Made by a program: the position numbers and the translations under genes. The notes beneath the pieces were generated by a model. The model was not told the origin of the DNA. It searched no databases and saw only the letters and a program-made list of their open reading frames with translations. Shown here piece by piece: positions 1 to 4,780 of a DNA stretch of 5,057 nucleotides; position 1 is the stretch's first letter; every line of letters begins with the position of its first letter. This stretch comes from Candidatus Saccharimonadota bacterium (GTDB taxonomy: Bacteria; Patescibacteriota; Saccharimonadia; Saccharimonadales; UBA4665): assembly GCA_028289265.1 (NCBI GenBank), contig JAQGGU010000105.1, positions 1 to 5,057 of the forward strand, given 5' to 3'.

Positions 1-538
1 TCATTCCTGCTGCCTTTGCTGCGCGAACTCCCGAAATGGCATCTTCAAATACAAGGCAGTCGGCCGGCCGAACGCCAAGCTTTTTGGCGGTTGTAAGGAA
101 GACGCCTGGGTGCGGCTTTCCTTTTGGTTCATGCATGGCCGAATAAGCAAATAGTATATGTTCGCTGAGTTGTAGGCGCTCCATGACCGCATCAATGACG
201 TCGGGAGTTGCAGACGACGCGATAGCCATCGGAATATCACGCGCCGCGAATAGTTCCAGGGTCTCACGTACGCCCGGTAGTGTCCGGCCGTCTAGAGTTA
301 TGAACCTTATAACTTGTGCCACGATTTCGTCGCATAGTTCCTGTGGGGTAATATCTAGATCGAATTGGTCAATCCAGTGCTGTGCTATATCAATAGTTTT
401 GCGTCCGGCCATTTCTCGAACAGCACCTTCCGCTATTATATGGCCACGTTTTTTTACTGCTTCGATATGAGCTCTATGCCAAAAGGGCTCGCTATCGATA
501 AGTAAGCCGTCCATGTCAAAAATTACTGCAGCAATCAT
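1..538 (-). CDS. HAD-superfamily sugar-phosphate phosphatase (HxpB/YniC-like), 3' end cut by window edge
   Basis: The frame gives 179 residues from ATG at 538 and runs off the left edge without a stop. All four HAD motifs are visible. Motif I is FDMDGLLID (residues 7-15), with nucleophile Asp8 and acid/base Asp10. Motif II is Ser109 in IASSATPD. The motif III lysine is Lys141 in KGKPHPG. Motif IV is FEDAISG, with Glu165 and Asp166 for Mg2+. A helical cap (about residues 17-85) between motifs I and II is typical of the beta-phosphoglucomutase/phosphatase subfamily. The opening IFDMDGLLIDSEPFWHRA closely resembles E. coli YniC (HxpB, a hexitol/2-deoxyglucose-6-phosphate phosphatase) as I remember it. 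Family members run about 215-220 residues, so roughly 40 are missing. The start is secure because motif I normally lies about ten residues in. No Shine-Dalgarno is visible. Substrate is uncertain: a phosphatase is more likely than a mutase. Confidence 0.93.
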   Translation of the reverse strand, partial: MIAAVIFDMDGLLIDSEPFWHRAHIEAVKKRGHIIAEGAVREMAGRKTIDIAQHWIDQFDLDITPQELCDEIVAQVIRFITLDGRTLPGVRETLELFAARDIPMAIASSATPDVIDAVMERLQLSEHILFAYSAMHEPKGKPHPGVFLTTAKKLGVRPADCLVFEDAISGVRAAKAAGM

Positions 539-544
539 TGGTAT

Positions 545-550
545 ATCATA
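545..550 (-). promoter_or_regulatory. Possible -10 box of the HAD gene (TATGAT)
   Basis: On the minus strand TATGAT (550 to 545) is followed by six bases and then the ATG at 538. No recognisable -35 lies 16-18 bases upstream (the sequence there is G-rich). If it is used, transcription would begin at or next to the start codon, giving a leaderless or nearly leaderless mRNA. That would agree with the lack of a Shine-Dalgarno sequence. A chance match in A+T-rich DNA is possible. Confidence 0.35.
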
Positions 551-633
551 ACAAAACAGAATAGAACGACCCCATGGATAGGTCTTTAGGTATCGGTGGC
601 TTGTATGGTATGCAGTACAAAGTTAGAACCGCA

Positions 634-657
634 TTGACACATGGTGTATAGTGTCAA
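634..657. promoter_or_regulatory. Dyad (operator-like) in the divergent intergenic region
   Basis: TTGACAC (634-640) and GTGTCAA (651-657) are perfect 7-bp inverted arms separated by ten bases. The dyad lies between the divergent HAD gene (start 538) and membrane-protein gene (start 680). The spacer and right arm contain TATAGT (647-652), a one-mismatch -10 box placed to serve the plus-strand gene, while the left arm contains TTGACA. The spacing between arm centres is about 17 bp, somewhat more than one and a half helical turns. A dimeric repressor bound here would cover the likely promoter. No regulator gene for it can be identified in the window. Confidence 0.45.
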
Positions 658-679
658 ATGAAAGGTAAATATAAATATT

Positions 680-1456
680 ATGAATTTTTCTAAAATAAAA
701 AGTTTGTTCCTAAGATTATTAATCGCTTGTTTGGTGGCTGCATCTTTATTGGCTGTAGTGACAGTGCTTGTCGGTAGTTTTACTGAGGTCAGCAGCAAGG
801 CTCTGATAACGATATTGCTTATTGCCGTGCATTCACTGGTAAGTATCAGCTTTATAACGAATCACGAAAAGCAGGATACTTTCAGTAACTTGGCCGTTTT
901 CACTAATGTAACGTTCGGTATCATTGTGCTTAGCTTTATTACTTCCGTATTGGGAGTATGGGGTCTGTTGTCCGGAGAATTGGTCGGTAAACTTTACGCT
1001 TTGTTTGTTGTATTGTTATTTGCCTGTTTGCACGGTGAAGTACTAGCTAAGACGCTTGGTAAACAAGTGACTATCGACAAAGTGGTGTACGCTAATTTTG
1101 TGTTTATGACTATTGTGGTCCTGATGCTGCTGCCGGTAATTTTTAGCGGTTTTAGCGAATCGCTTGGCTCTTTTTACTACCGCTTACTTGCAGCCGTTGG
1201 AATAATCGACGCGACATTATCGCTCGTCGCGGTTATTTTACATACACTATATGTTCAAAAGCACCCGCAAATTTCTGATCCGGTATTTAGTCTTCAGCAA
1301 CTTCCTTATCAGCAGAACGGCGAGAACGTTCCTGTCATGGTGCAGCAGCCCAAGCGGCACACGAACATCTTCGTGGTGATTTTAATCGGATTCCTTGTAC
1401 TCCAAGTGATAGGCTCTGTTTTGGTTGCTGTTATCGGCGCCATAAGCAAGAATTAG
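680..1456 (+). CDS. Seven-helix integral membrane protein, function unknown
   Basis: 258 residues, ATG to TAG. Hydrophobic segments that look like membrane helices fall at about residues 9-33, 41-60, 71-93, 103-125, 136-157, 166-191 and 229-254. A polar loop of about 37 residues (192-228, rich in Gln, Pro and Asn) precedes the last helix, and the protein ends SKN. I see no catalytic or transport motif and do not recognise the family. It could be a lineage-specific envelope protein of Saccharibacteria. It is the only plus-strand gene here, divergent from the HAD gene and convergent with the next membrane protein, with only 26 bases between the two stops. AAAGG at 661-665 is the nearest Shine-Dalgarno-like sequence but lies 14 bases from the ATG, longer than usual. 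The hydrophobic pattern makes the coding frame secure; the role is open. Confidence 0.85.
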   Translation: MNFSKIKSLFLRLLIACLVAASLLAVVTVLVGSFTEVSSKALITILLIAVHSLVSISFITNHEKQDTFSNLAVFTNVTFGIIVLSFITSVLGVWGLLSGELVGKLYALFVVLLFACLHGEVLAKTLGKQVTIDKVVYANFVFMTIVVLMLLPVIFSGFSESLGSFYYRLLAAVGIIDATLSLVAVILHTLYVQKHPQISDPVFSLQQLPYQQNGENVPVMVQQPKRHTNIFVVILIGFLVLQVIGSVLVAVIGAISKN

Positions 1457-1482
1457 CCATCCGTTTGAGGCGGCCCTTAATC

Positions 1483-1890
1483 TTACCATGCATTATTTGC
1501 GCGAAGCTGTTGTAGTGTGAGGGTCAAAGCAATAGCGGTGATTCCCGCGGCGATAGAGAGAACTCCGTTGCTTGATATATCACTGAATGCTTTTAAAAAT
1601 GATATGATTACTTCCCACATTATGAGTGCTAAAACGGTGGCTACAACTGATTCGAAAGCAATATTCCATATGTGGCCCAACTTAGAATGTGTCTTGTATG
1701 CAATAAAAAAGAAAATCCAAGGCACAAAGCATAATGCGAATATTAAAAGAGTTTCGCCGAGGCTCCTACTGTTGGCTGCTGCAATTGAGCGGAAATTAGT
1801 GAGTAACTGTAAGCCAAAATATGCAATAGAGGCAAGAGTAAAAGTTTTCGCTAATATATCTTTGCGAGGGGCGCTGATTTGTTTAGGCAT
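1483..1890 (-). CDS. Small four-helix membrane protein, function unknown
   Basis: 135 residues from ATG at 1890 to TAA. The N-terminus is basic (MPKQISAPRKD), followed by four hydrophobic segments at about residues 14-32, 45-65, 76-98 and 108-127. The tail is short and polar (QQLRANNAW). An even helix number with a positively charged N-terminus suggests that both ends are cytoplasmic. No motif identifies a family. The overlapping plus-strand frame (1517-1936) lacks any protein-like pattern, whereas this strand shows clear helix periodicity, so I take this strand as the gene. There is no Shine-Dalgarno, but TAGAAT lies six bases upstream of the ATG. It is convergent with the seven-helix gene and has no terminator hairpin I can trust between them. 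Confidence 0.75.
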   Translation of the reverse strand: MPKQISAPRKDILAKTFTLASIAYFGLQLLTNFRSIAAANSRSLGETLLIFALCFVPWIFFFIAYKTHSKLGHIWNIAFESVVATVLALIMWEVIISFLKAFSDISSNGVLSIAAGITAIALTLTLQQLRANNAW

Positions 1891-2088
1891 GAAGTTATTC
1901 TATCAGAATGCAACAATGTCATTGAACAAGGTTTAAGCCTTCTTATCAGGTCAAATATACATAAGTTAGGCAGAAATCGTAGTACAACACTTTGGGCGCA
2001 ACTAAACCGTTCTAATCACATCTGTTATACATGCTTATGCTTTGGTAGAAATTGCACGCGAAGTTAGAGGTATCTTTGTTGCGCGAAA
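1891..2088. other. Non-coding gap of about 200 bases
   Basis: The gap lies between the start of the four-helix gene and the stop of the pilin-like gene. A short plus-strand open frame across it (1879-2067) has no protein-like character. The only local repeat is a near-duplicate of TTGCGCGAA (TTGCACGCGAA at 2052-2062 and TTGCGCGAA at 2079-2087). I find no convincing intrinsic terminator after the pilin-like gene. Confidence 0.6.
1897..1902 (-). promoter_or_regulatory. Possible -10 box of the four-helix membrane gene (TAGAAT)
   Basis: On the minus strand TAGAAT (1902 to 1897) is followed by AACTTC and the ATG at 1890. A weak -35-like TTCAAT lies 18 bases upstream (1926-1921). The geometry matches that seen before the HAD gene and would again give an almost leaderless transcript. 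Confidence 0.3.
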
Positions 2089-2685
2089 TCAATCAACTTC
2101 AGTGAACGTGATGGCTGAGAGTGCTGCTTGAGCAGTTGGCAGTTCAGTATTATTAGGGCAAGACAGCTGAATTTGAGTATATGAATCATTTTTGGCAATG
2201 TAAGCATACTGTTGAGACATAGGGTTATCCATTCCTGTTATTTGCAGAGTTTGGGCCTCAAGCTTCTTTTCTCCTTTGCTCATAACAATAGTGAGCATGC
2301 CCTGTGCCTCTTGAACAGAATAGCCTTTTGACTTAATAGCATCTACCGTCTGTGTATTGTGATTTATGTCAGGTGAGTTAGATTCTGCTGTATCAGTCGT
2401 AGTAAGAGCATCCGTAGAACAATCCGAGTCTTTATTGATGAGGAGAATCCGCCCCGGCTCTTTTATCTCTGCCGTCCATCCTACTGGTAGTTTATTCGAG
2501 TCTAAGCTTAACGGTTCGCCGCCTGTCTGAGTATTGTTTACCGAGTCATTACTTTTAGTGCTTTGTGCTGAAATATTAGACCTTTGATTATGCCATACAT
2601 ACCAGCCGGCAAGCCCAACCAAGCCTATGGCGACTAATATGAGTAATACGCTTAGTGCACTGAAACCTTTTTGATCCCTATACAT
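2089..2685 (-). CDS. Type IV pilin-like secreted or membrane-anchored protein
   Basis: 198 residues from ATG at 2685 to TGA. The start is set by AAAAGGAG five bases upstream; an in-frame ATG at 2736 would add 17 residues but lacks that signal. The N-terminus MYRDQKGFSALSVLLILVAIG resembles a class III (type IV pilin) signal: a short basic leader, Gly7, then Phe8 and a hydrophobic helix (about 9-31). Cleavage after Gly7 would make Phe8 mature residue 1. Position +5 is then Ser12 rather than the conserved Glu. Beyond the helix comes a Ser/Thr/Asn-rich linker (about 36-60) and a soluble domain (about 60-198) with two cysteines (89 and 176) that could form a disulfide. It may be a minor pilin or an anchored extracellular domain using a pilin-type N-terminus. 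No pilus assembly genes are adjacent, so the role is inferred from the N-terminus only. Confidence 0.82.
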   Translation of the reverse strand: MYRDQKGFSALSVLLILVAIGLVGLAGWYVWHNQRSNISAQSTKSNDSVNNTQTGGEPLSLDSNKLPVGWTAEIKEPGRILLINKDSDCSTDALTTTDTAESNSPDINHNTQTVDAIKSKGYSVQEAQGMLTIVMSKGEKKLEAQTLQITGMDNPMSQQYAYIAKNDSYTQIQLSCPNNTELPTAQAALSAITFTEVD

Positions 2686-2690
2686 TGTTG

Positions 2691-2698
2691 CTCCTTTT
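2691..2698 (-). promoter_or_regulatory. Shine-Dalgarno sequence fixing the pilin-like start
   Basis: On the minus strand AAAAGGAG (2698 to 2691) lies five bases before the ATG at 2685. It is the only strong ribosome binding site in the window, and it rules in favour of this start over the upstream ATG at 2736. Confidence 0.8.
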
Positions 2699-2703
2699 GC
2701 CGA

Positions 2704-2709
2704 AGTATA
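2704..2709 (-). promoter_or_regulatory. Possible -10 box of the pilin-like gene (TATACT)
   Basis: TATACT (2709 to 2704 on the minus strand) lies 18 bases before the ATG at 2685. The -35 position 17 bases further up holds only a T run, in an A+T-rich stretch that could act as an UP-like element. The octamer GGTATACT also precedes the winged-helix gene. If this is the promoter, the in-frame ATG at 2736 would lie outside the transcript, which supports the shorter protein. Confidence 0.4.
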
Positions 2710-2910
2710 CCCCAAATGTATGTTTAAAAAAATCATTTTTATGCAAGTCTGGCCTTCGAAATTATCCTCGCTTCGGTTCGAATCTAATTAGGTCTAGGGC
2801 CACATTCAAACCACAATACTAACCGAATCTAAGTTGTGGGGTGGTCGCAGCTCAGTAAACAAGCTTAGAGCCAAATAGGTATTCATTAGATGTGATAAGC
2901 GGGGGTGATG

Positions 2911-3408
2911 TTAAGAGAGTTCAGATGGATTTTCATCATCTCGCGGCAAAATATAGTACCGTGATGGAAGTAGGCTCGCATCCTGTCCTATACTTCCGGA
3001 TTCAAGCAGTTTCCTGATAATTTCGAACATTTGTTCCTTGTCGACATTGAGCATCTGGGATAGTTCTTCGGCTGTCTTGCTACCATCCCTGGCCAGCACA
3101 TTAACCACACCATCCTCAATATTTGTCCCTAGTTCTTGCTCCTGATACACTTGCTGCCTTATTTTTGTTTCTTGGTTTTTTGCCTTAATAGCGGACCTAC
3201 GCTTGGATAGGCTATAAATTGCCCATCCAATAATAGCTATAAAGCCGAATGGAAGCAGGAACATGTACATTGAATTCGTATGGCCGTTCCATACATTGCC
3301 AAAGTCCAGGGTAAATCCTATGAAACCCAAGAATACAATCAAGGCAATGCCTATAGGTATTAGCAGGATTATCCCCATTATTTTTAAGAACGACGTATAG
3401 GTCTTCAT
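2911..3408 (-). CDS. Two-helix membrane protein with cytoplasmic winged-helix-like domain
   Basis: 165 residues from ATG at 3408 to TAA. Two hydrophobic segments (about residues 8-33 and 46-66) are followed by a basic stop-transfer stretch (SKRRSAIKAK, 68-77), which places the rest in the cytoplasm. Residues about 78-96 are a charged, Gln-rich helix. Residues about 97-153 read as a helix-turn-helix with wing: IEDGVVNVLA, then KTAEELSQMLNVDKEQMFEIIRKLLESGSI, then a strand-like YYIL. This is the layout of winged-helix domains that bind DNA or proteins. The end is acidic (RDDENPSELS). It may be a membrane-tethered regulator or an adaptor; nothing shows its target. No Shine-Dalgarno is seen (AAAGAAAA only). 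Neighbours are the pilin-like gene downstream and a non-coding structured segment upstream. The gene itself is well supported; the domain call is from pattern only. Confidence 0.8.
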   Translation of the reverse strand: MKTYTSFLKIMGIILLIPIGIALIVFLGFIGFTLDFGNVWNGHTNSMYMFLLPFGFIAIIGWAIYSLSKRRSAIKAKNQETKIRQQVYQEQELGTNIEDGVVNVLARDGSKTAEELSQMLNVDKEQMFEIIRKLLESGSIGQDASLLPSRYYILPRDDENPSELS

Positions 3409-3416
3409 TTTTCTTT

Positions 3417-3422
3417 AGTATA
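3417..3422 (-). promoter_or_regulatory. Possible -10 box of the winged-helix gene (TATACT)
   Basis: TATACT (3422 to 3417 on the minus strand) lies eight bases before the ATG at 3408. It is preceded by GG, as at the pilin-like gene, so both share GGTATACT. No good -35 is present at 3440-3445. The predicted transcript would have a leader of only one or two bases. Confidence 0.38.
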
Positions 3423-3448
3423 CCGTAATATCTTCCCGGGTACATCCA

Positions 3449-3457
3449 GGGGGGGGG
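3449..3457. repeat. Nine-base G homopolymer (C9 on the coding strand)
   Basis: Nine consecutive G on the plus strand, lying about 40 bases upstream of the winged-helix start and just beyond the expected -35 position. Such tracts can change length by slipped-strand mispairing, and they are also frequent sites of sequencing error. Confidence 0.9.
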
Positions 3458-3460
3458 TAA

Positions 3461-3582
3461 TAGCGCGGCTGCAGCCATGCTCGGAGCACGCTGCGCTGCT
3501 CCTGTGCGTGGCTTTGCCGACCGAACTCCCGATTCGCGTATTCGCTGAAGCAAATCCACATCGGGCGCTCAAATCCCGAGGG
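3461..3582. other. G+C-rich non-coding segment with several inverted repeats
   Basis: The segment between the G run and the tRNA terminator is clearly richer in G+C than the flanking DNA. It contains the palindrome GGCTGCAGCC (3467-3476), a hairpin GGAGCA/TGCTCC (3483-3488 and 3497-3502, loop of eight), and ATCGGG (3560-3565), which can pair either with CCCGAT (3528-3533) or, through TCGGG, with CCCGA (3575-3579). Open frames cross it on both strands, but none has protein-like character. It could be a 5' leader of the winged-helix gene, a small structured RNA, or a remnant. I cannot decide between these. Confidence 0.45.
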
Positions 3583-3623
3583 CCATACAAAAAGTCGAGC
3601 ACAAGGCTCGACTCTTTGTATGG
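3583..3623 (-). terminator. Intrinsic terminator of tRNA-Arg, long hairpin
   Basis: AGTCGAGC (3593-3600) and GCTCGACT (3606-3613) form a perfect 8-bp stem with loop ACAAG, and on the minus strand the stem is followed by a T run, as in a Rho-independent terminator. After one A.C mismatch (3592/3614) pairing continues for nine more base pairs (3583-3591 with 3615-3623). The full inverted repeat is therefore 17 paired positions plus one mismatch, and it includes the tRNA CCA bases. It ends transcription from the tRNA side. Confidence 0.85.
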
Positions 3624-3697
3624 TACACCCGAAGGGATTCGAACCCCCGATCTTAGGTACCGGAAACCTACGCTTTATCCAGCTAAGCTACGGGTGC
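3621..3697 (-). tRNA. tRNA-Arg, anticodon CCG, CCA encoded
   Basis: A full cloverleaf folds on the minus strand (77 bases with CCA). The acceptor is GCACCCG with CGGGTGT (G-U at the first pair), with discriminator A and encoded CCA (3623 to 3621). The D-arm is GCTT/AAGC with the GG pair in the loop. The anticodon stem is TAGGT/ACCTA with loop TTCCGGT, giving anticodon CCG at 3663-3661, which reads the Arg codon CGG. The variable loop is AGATC, and the T-arm has loop TTCGAAT closed by G-C pairs and two G-U pairs. A20 in the D-loop and C35 agree with known bacterial Arg identity elements. It lies 42 bases after the SDR stop and could be co-transcribed with it. A hairpin-prone sequence (3698-3717) abuts its 5' end. 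Confidence 0.96.
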
Positions 3698-3717
3698 TTA
3701 TGTACGAATATACATAA
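3698..3717. repeat. Inverted repeat abutting the tRNA 5' end
   Basis: TTATGTA (3698-3704) and TACATAA (3711-3717) are perfect 7-bp arms with a six-base loop, immediately upstream of the mature tRNA. On the minus strand this stretch also contains TATTAT and TATATT, possible -10 boxes for the tRNA, but without a good -35. It is either a promoter region or a 5'-leader hairpin in a precursor that starts further upstream. Confidence 0.5.
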
Positions 3718-3739
3718 TAGAGGGTTATGGGAATAATGG

Positions 3740-4375
3740 CTAGTGGTGCGCGCGACATATATAAGGAGCGGTACTTGAAGCCGAAGGTTGCTCAATTTCC
3801 ATGATGATGCTTTCGACTACTGATTTGCGATGAATCGTGTGCCAGGGCATAGGCCTTAGTGTATCAAGAAAGTATTTCTTAGGGTCGCCAAATTCTATCA
3901 TCACGGGTGAGCGGATGACGGTCCAGTCTAAGTGCGAGGCCTGTAGTAGCCGTATGTGTTCTTCGGCGTCGCGTAATACTTTTCGTGCGAAAAGGAATAG
4001 ACATGCATGGGTTATACGGTGCCAACGGCTCATCTCATCGCCCGACATACGCGCATCGGCACCAGTAAGGGACACAATCCTTCGGACGCCGTACTGTTGC
4101 ATGGCGGGAATGATGGTTTGCATTCCAGAACTCAGAATATCCTTACGAGGTGCGTGCCAGCTACCGAGTGTGCTGACGACCGCATCGGCACCCGAGATAG
4201 CCTTACTAACGGATTGAGGATTATGGATATCACCCCTGTAGATAGTTAGATGGGGATGATGGGAAAAACTTGAATTGCTATGTACGAAAGCCGTCACACT
4301 GTGACCGTGCCCCAAAGCGGTCTTGACTACTAAGCGGCCAACTTTGCCATTGGCGCCAAATACGGTGATATGCAT
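3740..4375 (-). CDS. NAD(P)-binding atypical short-chain dehydrogenase (NmrA/YwnB-like)
   Basis: 211 residues from ATG at 4375 to TAG. The start is chosen because MHITVFGANGKVG places the first beta strand and the dinucleotide motif GANGKVG (residues 7-13, GxxGxxG) at the N-terminus, as is usual; an in-frame ATG at 4456 would add 27 unrelated residues and overlap the preceding gene. Further family marks are GDI (48-50), DAVVSTLGS (64-72), VRRIVSLTGADA (97-108, in the active-site strand region) and DWTVIRSPVMI (150-160). The length matches single-domain NAD(P)-binding proteins of the NAD_binding_10 type. It lacks the classical YxxxK pair, so it is probably an atypical SDR acting as a flavin/quinone-type reductase or redox sensor; the substrate is unknown. 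It lies 50 bases after the glycosylase gene and before tRNA-Arg, perhaps in one transcript. No clear Shine-Dalgarno is present. Confidence 0.88.
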   Translation of the reverse strand: MHITVFGANGKVGRLVVKTALGHGHSVTAFVHSNSSFSHHPHLTIYRGDIHNPQSVSKAISGADAVVSTLGSWHAPRKDILSSGMQTIIPAMQQYGVRRIVSLTGADARMSGDEMSRWHRITHACLFLFARKVLRDAEEHIRLLQASHLDWTVIRSPVMIEFGDPKKYFLDTLRPMPWHTIHRKSVVESIIMEIEQPSASSTAPYICRAHH

Positions 4376-4425
4376 AACTGTATGGTAAGCGACGTGCGAG
4401 GCATAAGCAAATTGGATATCAGTTT

Positions 4426-4767
4426 CTATACCGGCGCAGTAAGATAGCAGCCGCATGGCTTCTGTCGCAGAATTTCTCTTTGTTCTTCCAGAGTATTCAC
4501 AAAAACGTCTTGGACGCTTTGGCCTGTGGCTAGCTGTTTATCCAAGGGAGTAGCGTGGTTGTATCCACGTTGTTTCATTTCGCTTACTAATTGTTCGTGT
4601 CGGTTATAAAGTGCCTGTTCTTTGCCGACCCACCTCAGTGTTTCGGGATGTTTTGAATAGCCGGCTTTATTATGTGTAAGTATATTCCAAAGGCCATGCA
4701 GCTCGCGGTGTTCACCGAGGAGGTGTGCTCTACACAAGTCTTTCGGCGGAACATCCCATACACGCAT
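4426..4767 (-). CDS. Pyrimidine-dimer DNA glycosylase (T4 endonuclease V family)
   Basis: 113 residues from ATG at 4767 to TAG. The family excises UV-induced cyclobutane pyrimidine dimers and cuts the strand by AP lyase action. The diagnostic block is HLLGEHRELHGLW (15-27), matching the HLMAEYREL block of T4 endonuclease V; Glu22 takes the place of catalytic Glu23. Further conserved-looking stretches are YSKHPETLRWVGK (37-49), LYNRHEQLVSEMKQRGYNH (53-71) and a C-terminal EEQREILRQKPCGC (94-107). T4 endonuclease V has 138 residues, so this is a compact member. The N-terminal amine is the catalytic nucleophile in the family, so the start matters: a TTG two codons upstream (4773) would change it. 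By alignment Met1 here corresponds to T4 Thr2. There is no Shine-Dalgarno; TATGAT lies 13 bases upstream. The SDR gene follows after 50 bases. Confidence 0.87.
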   Translation of the reverse strand: MRVWDVPPKDLCRAHLLGEHRELHGLWNILTHNKAGYSKHPETLRWVGKEQALYNRHEQLVSEMKQRGYNHATPLDKQLATGQSVQDVFVNTLEEQREILRQKPCGCYLTAPV

Positions 4768-4780
4768 ATTCAATAATTAC

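Larger units (their letters stand above)
2686..2910. other. Non-coding gap of 225 bases with nested short repeats
   Basis: Apart from the pilin-like promoter and ribosome binding site, this gap holds overlapping short repeats. CGAATCTAA occurs directly at 2779-2787 and 2824-2832 (45-base period). TTCGGTT (2772-2778) is inverted against AACCGAA (2821-2827). CCACAA (2811-2816) is inverted against TTGTGG (2834-2839). No open frame or clear terminator is seen. Parts resemble tRNA arms (GGTTCGAATC near 2776, GCAGCTCAGT near 2847) but in the wrong order and without a closed cloverleaf. Confidence 0.55.

Noticed and set aside
1..470. Frames of 88 (minus) and 95 (plus) residues over the HAD gene
   Set aside because: Both are shadows; the correct minus-strand frame contains all four HAD motifs and is open to the window edge.
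1517..1936. Plus-strand frame of 139 residues opposite the four-helix protein
   Set aside because: No hydrophobic or domain pattern; it is the shadow of the minus-strand gene, which has regular membrane helices.
2770..2875. tRNA-like pieces (GGTTCGAATC and GCAGCTCAGT) suggesting a broken or permuted tRNA/tmRNA
   Set aside because: The halves are in reversed order and the stems do not pair; I could not build any cloverleaf.
3495..3535. tRNA D-arm-like sequence on the minus strand (AGTTCGGTCGGCAAAGC)
   Set aside because: It resembles a tRNA 5' half, but no matching acceptor strand, anticodon arm or T-arm follows at the right distance.
3212..3602. Minus-strand frames of 115 and 65 residues upstream of and overlapping the winged-helix gene
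   Set aside because: They run through the G+C-rich non-coding segment and the terminator, have low-complexity Ala/Arg/Pro composition and overlap a clearly better membrane-protein frame.
3621..3697. tRNA-Arg as an integration site for a mobile element
   Set aside because: No integrase, phage gene or second copy of the tRNA 3' end is visible in the window.
3508..3717. Plus-strand frame of 69 residues including PEGIRTPDLRYRKPTLYPAKL
   Set aside because: This is the well-known false translation of the antisense strand of a tRNA gene; it covers tRNA-Arg and its terminator.
3740..4767. Glycosylase plus SDR as a dedicated DNA-repair module
   Set aside because: Proximity (50 bases) is the only link; the SDR has no feature tying it to repair.
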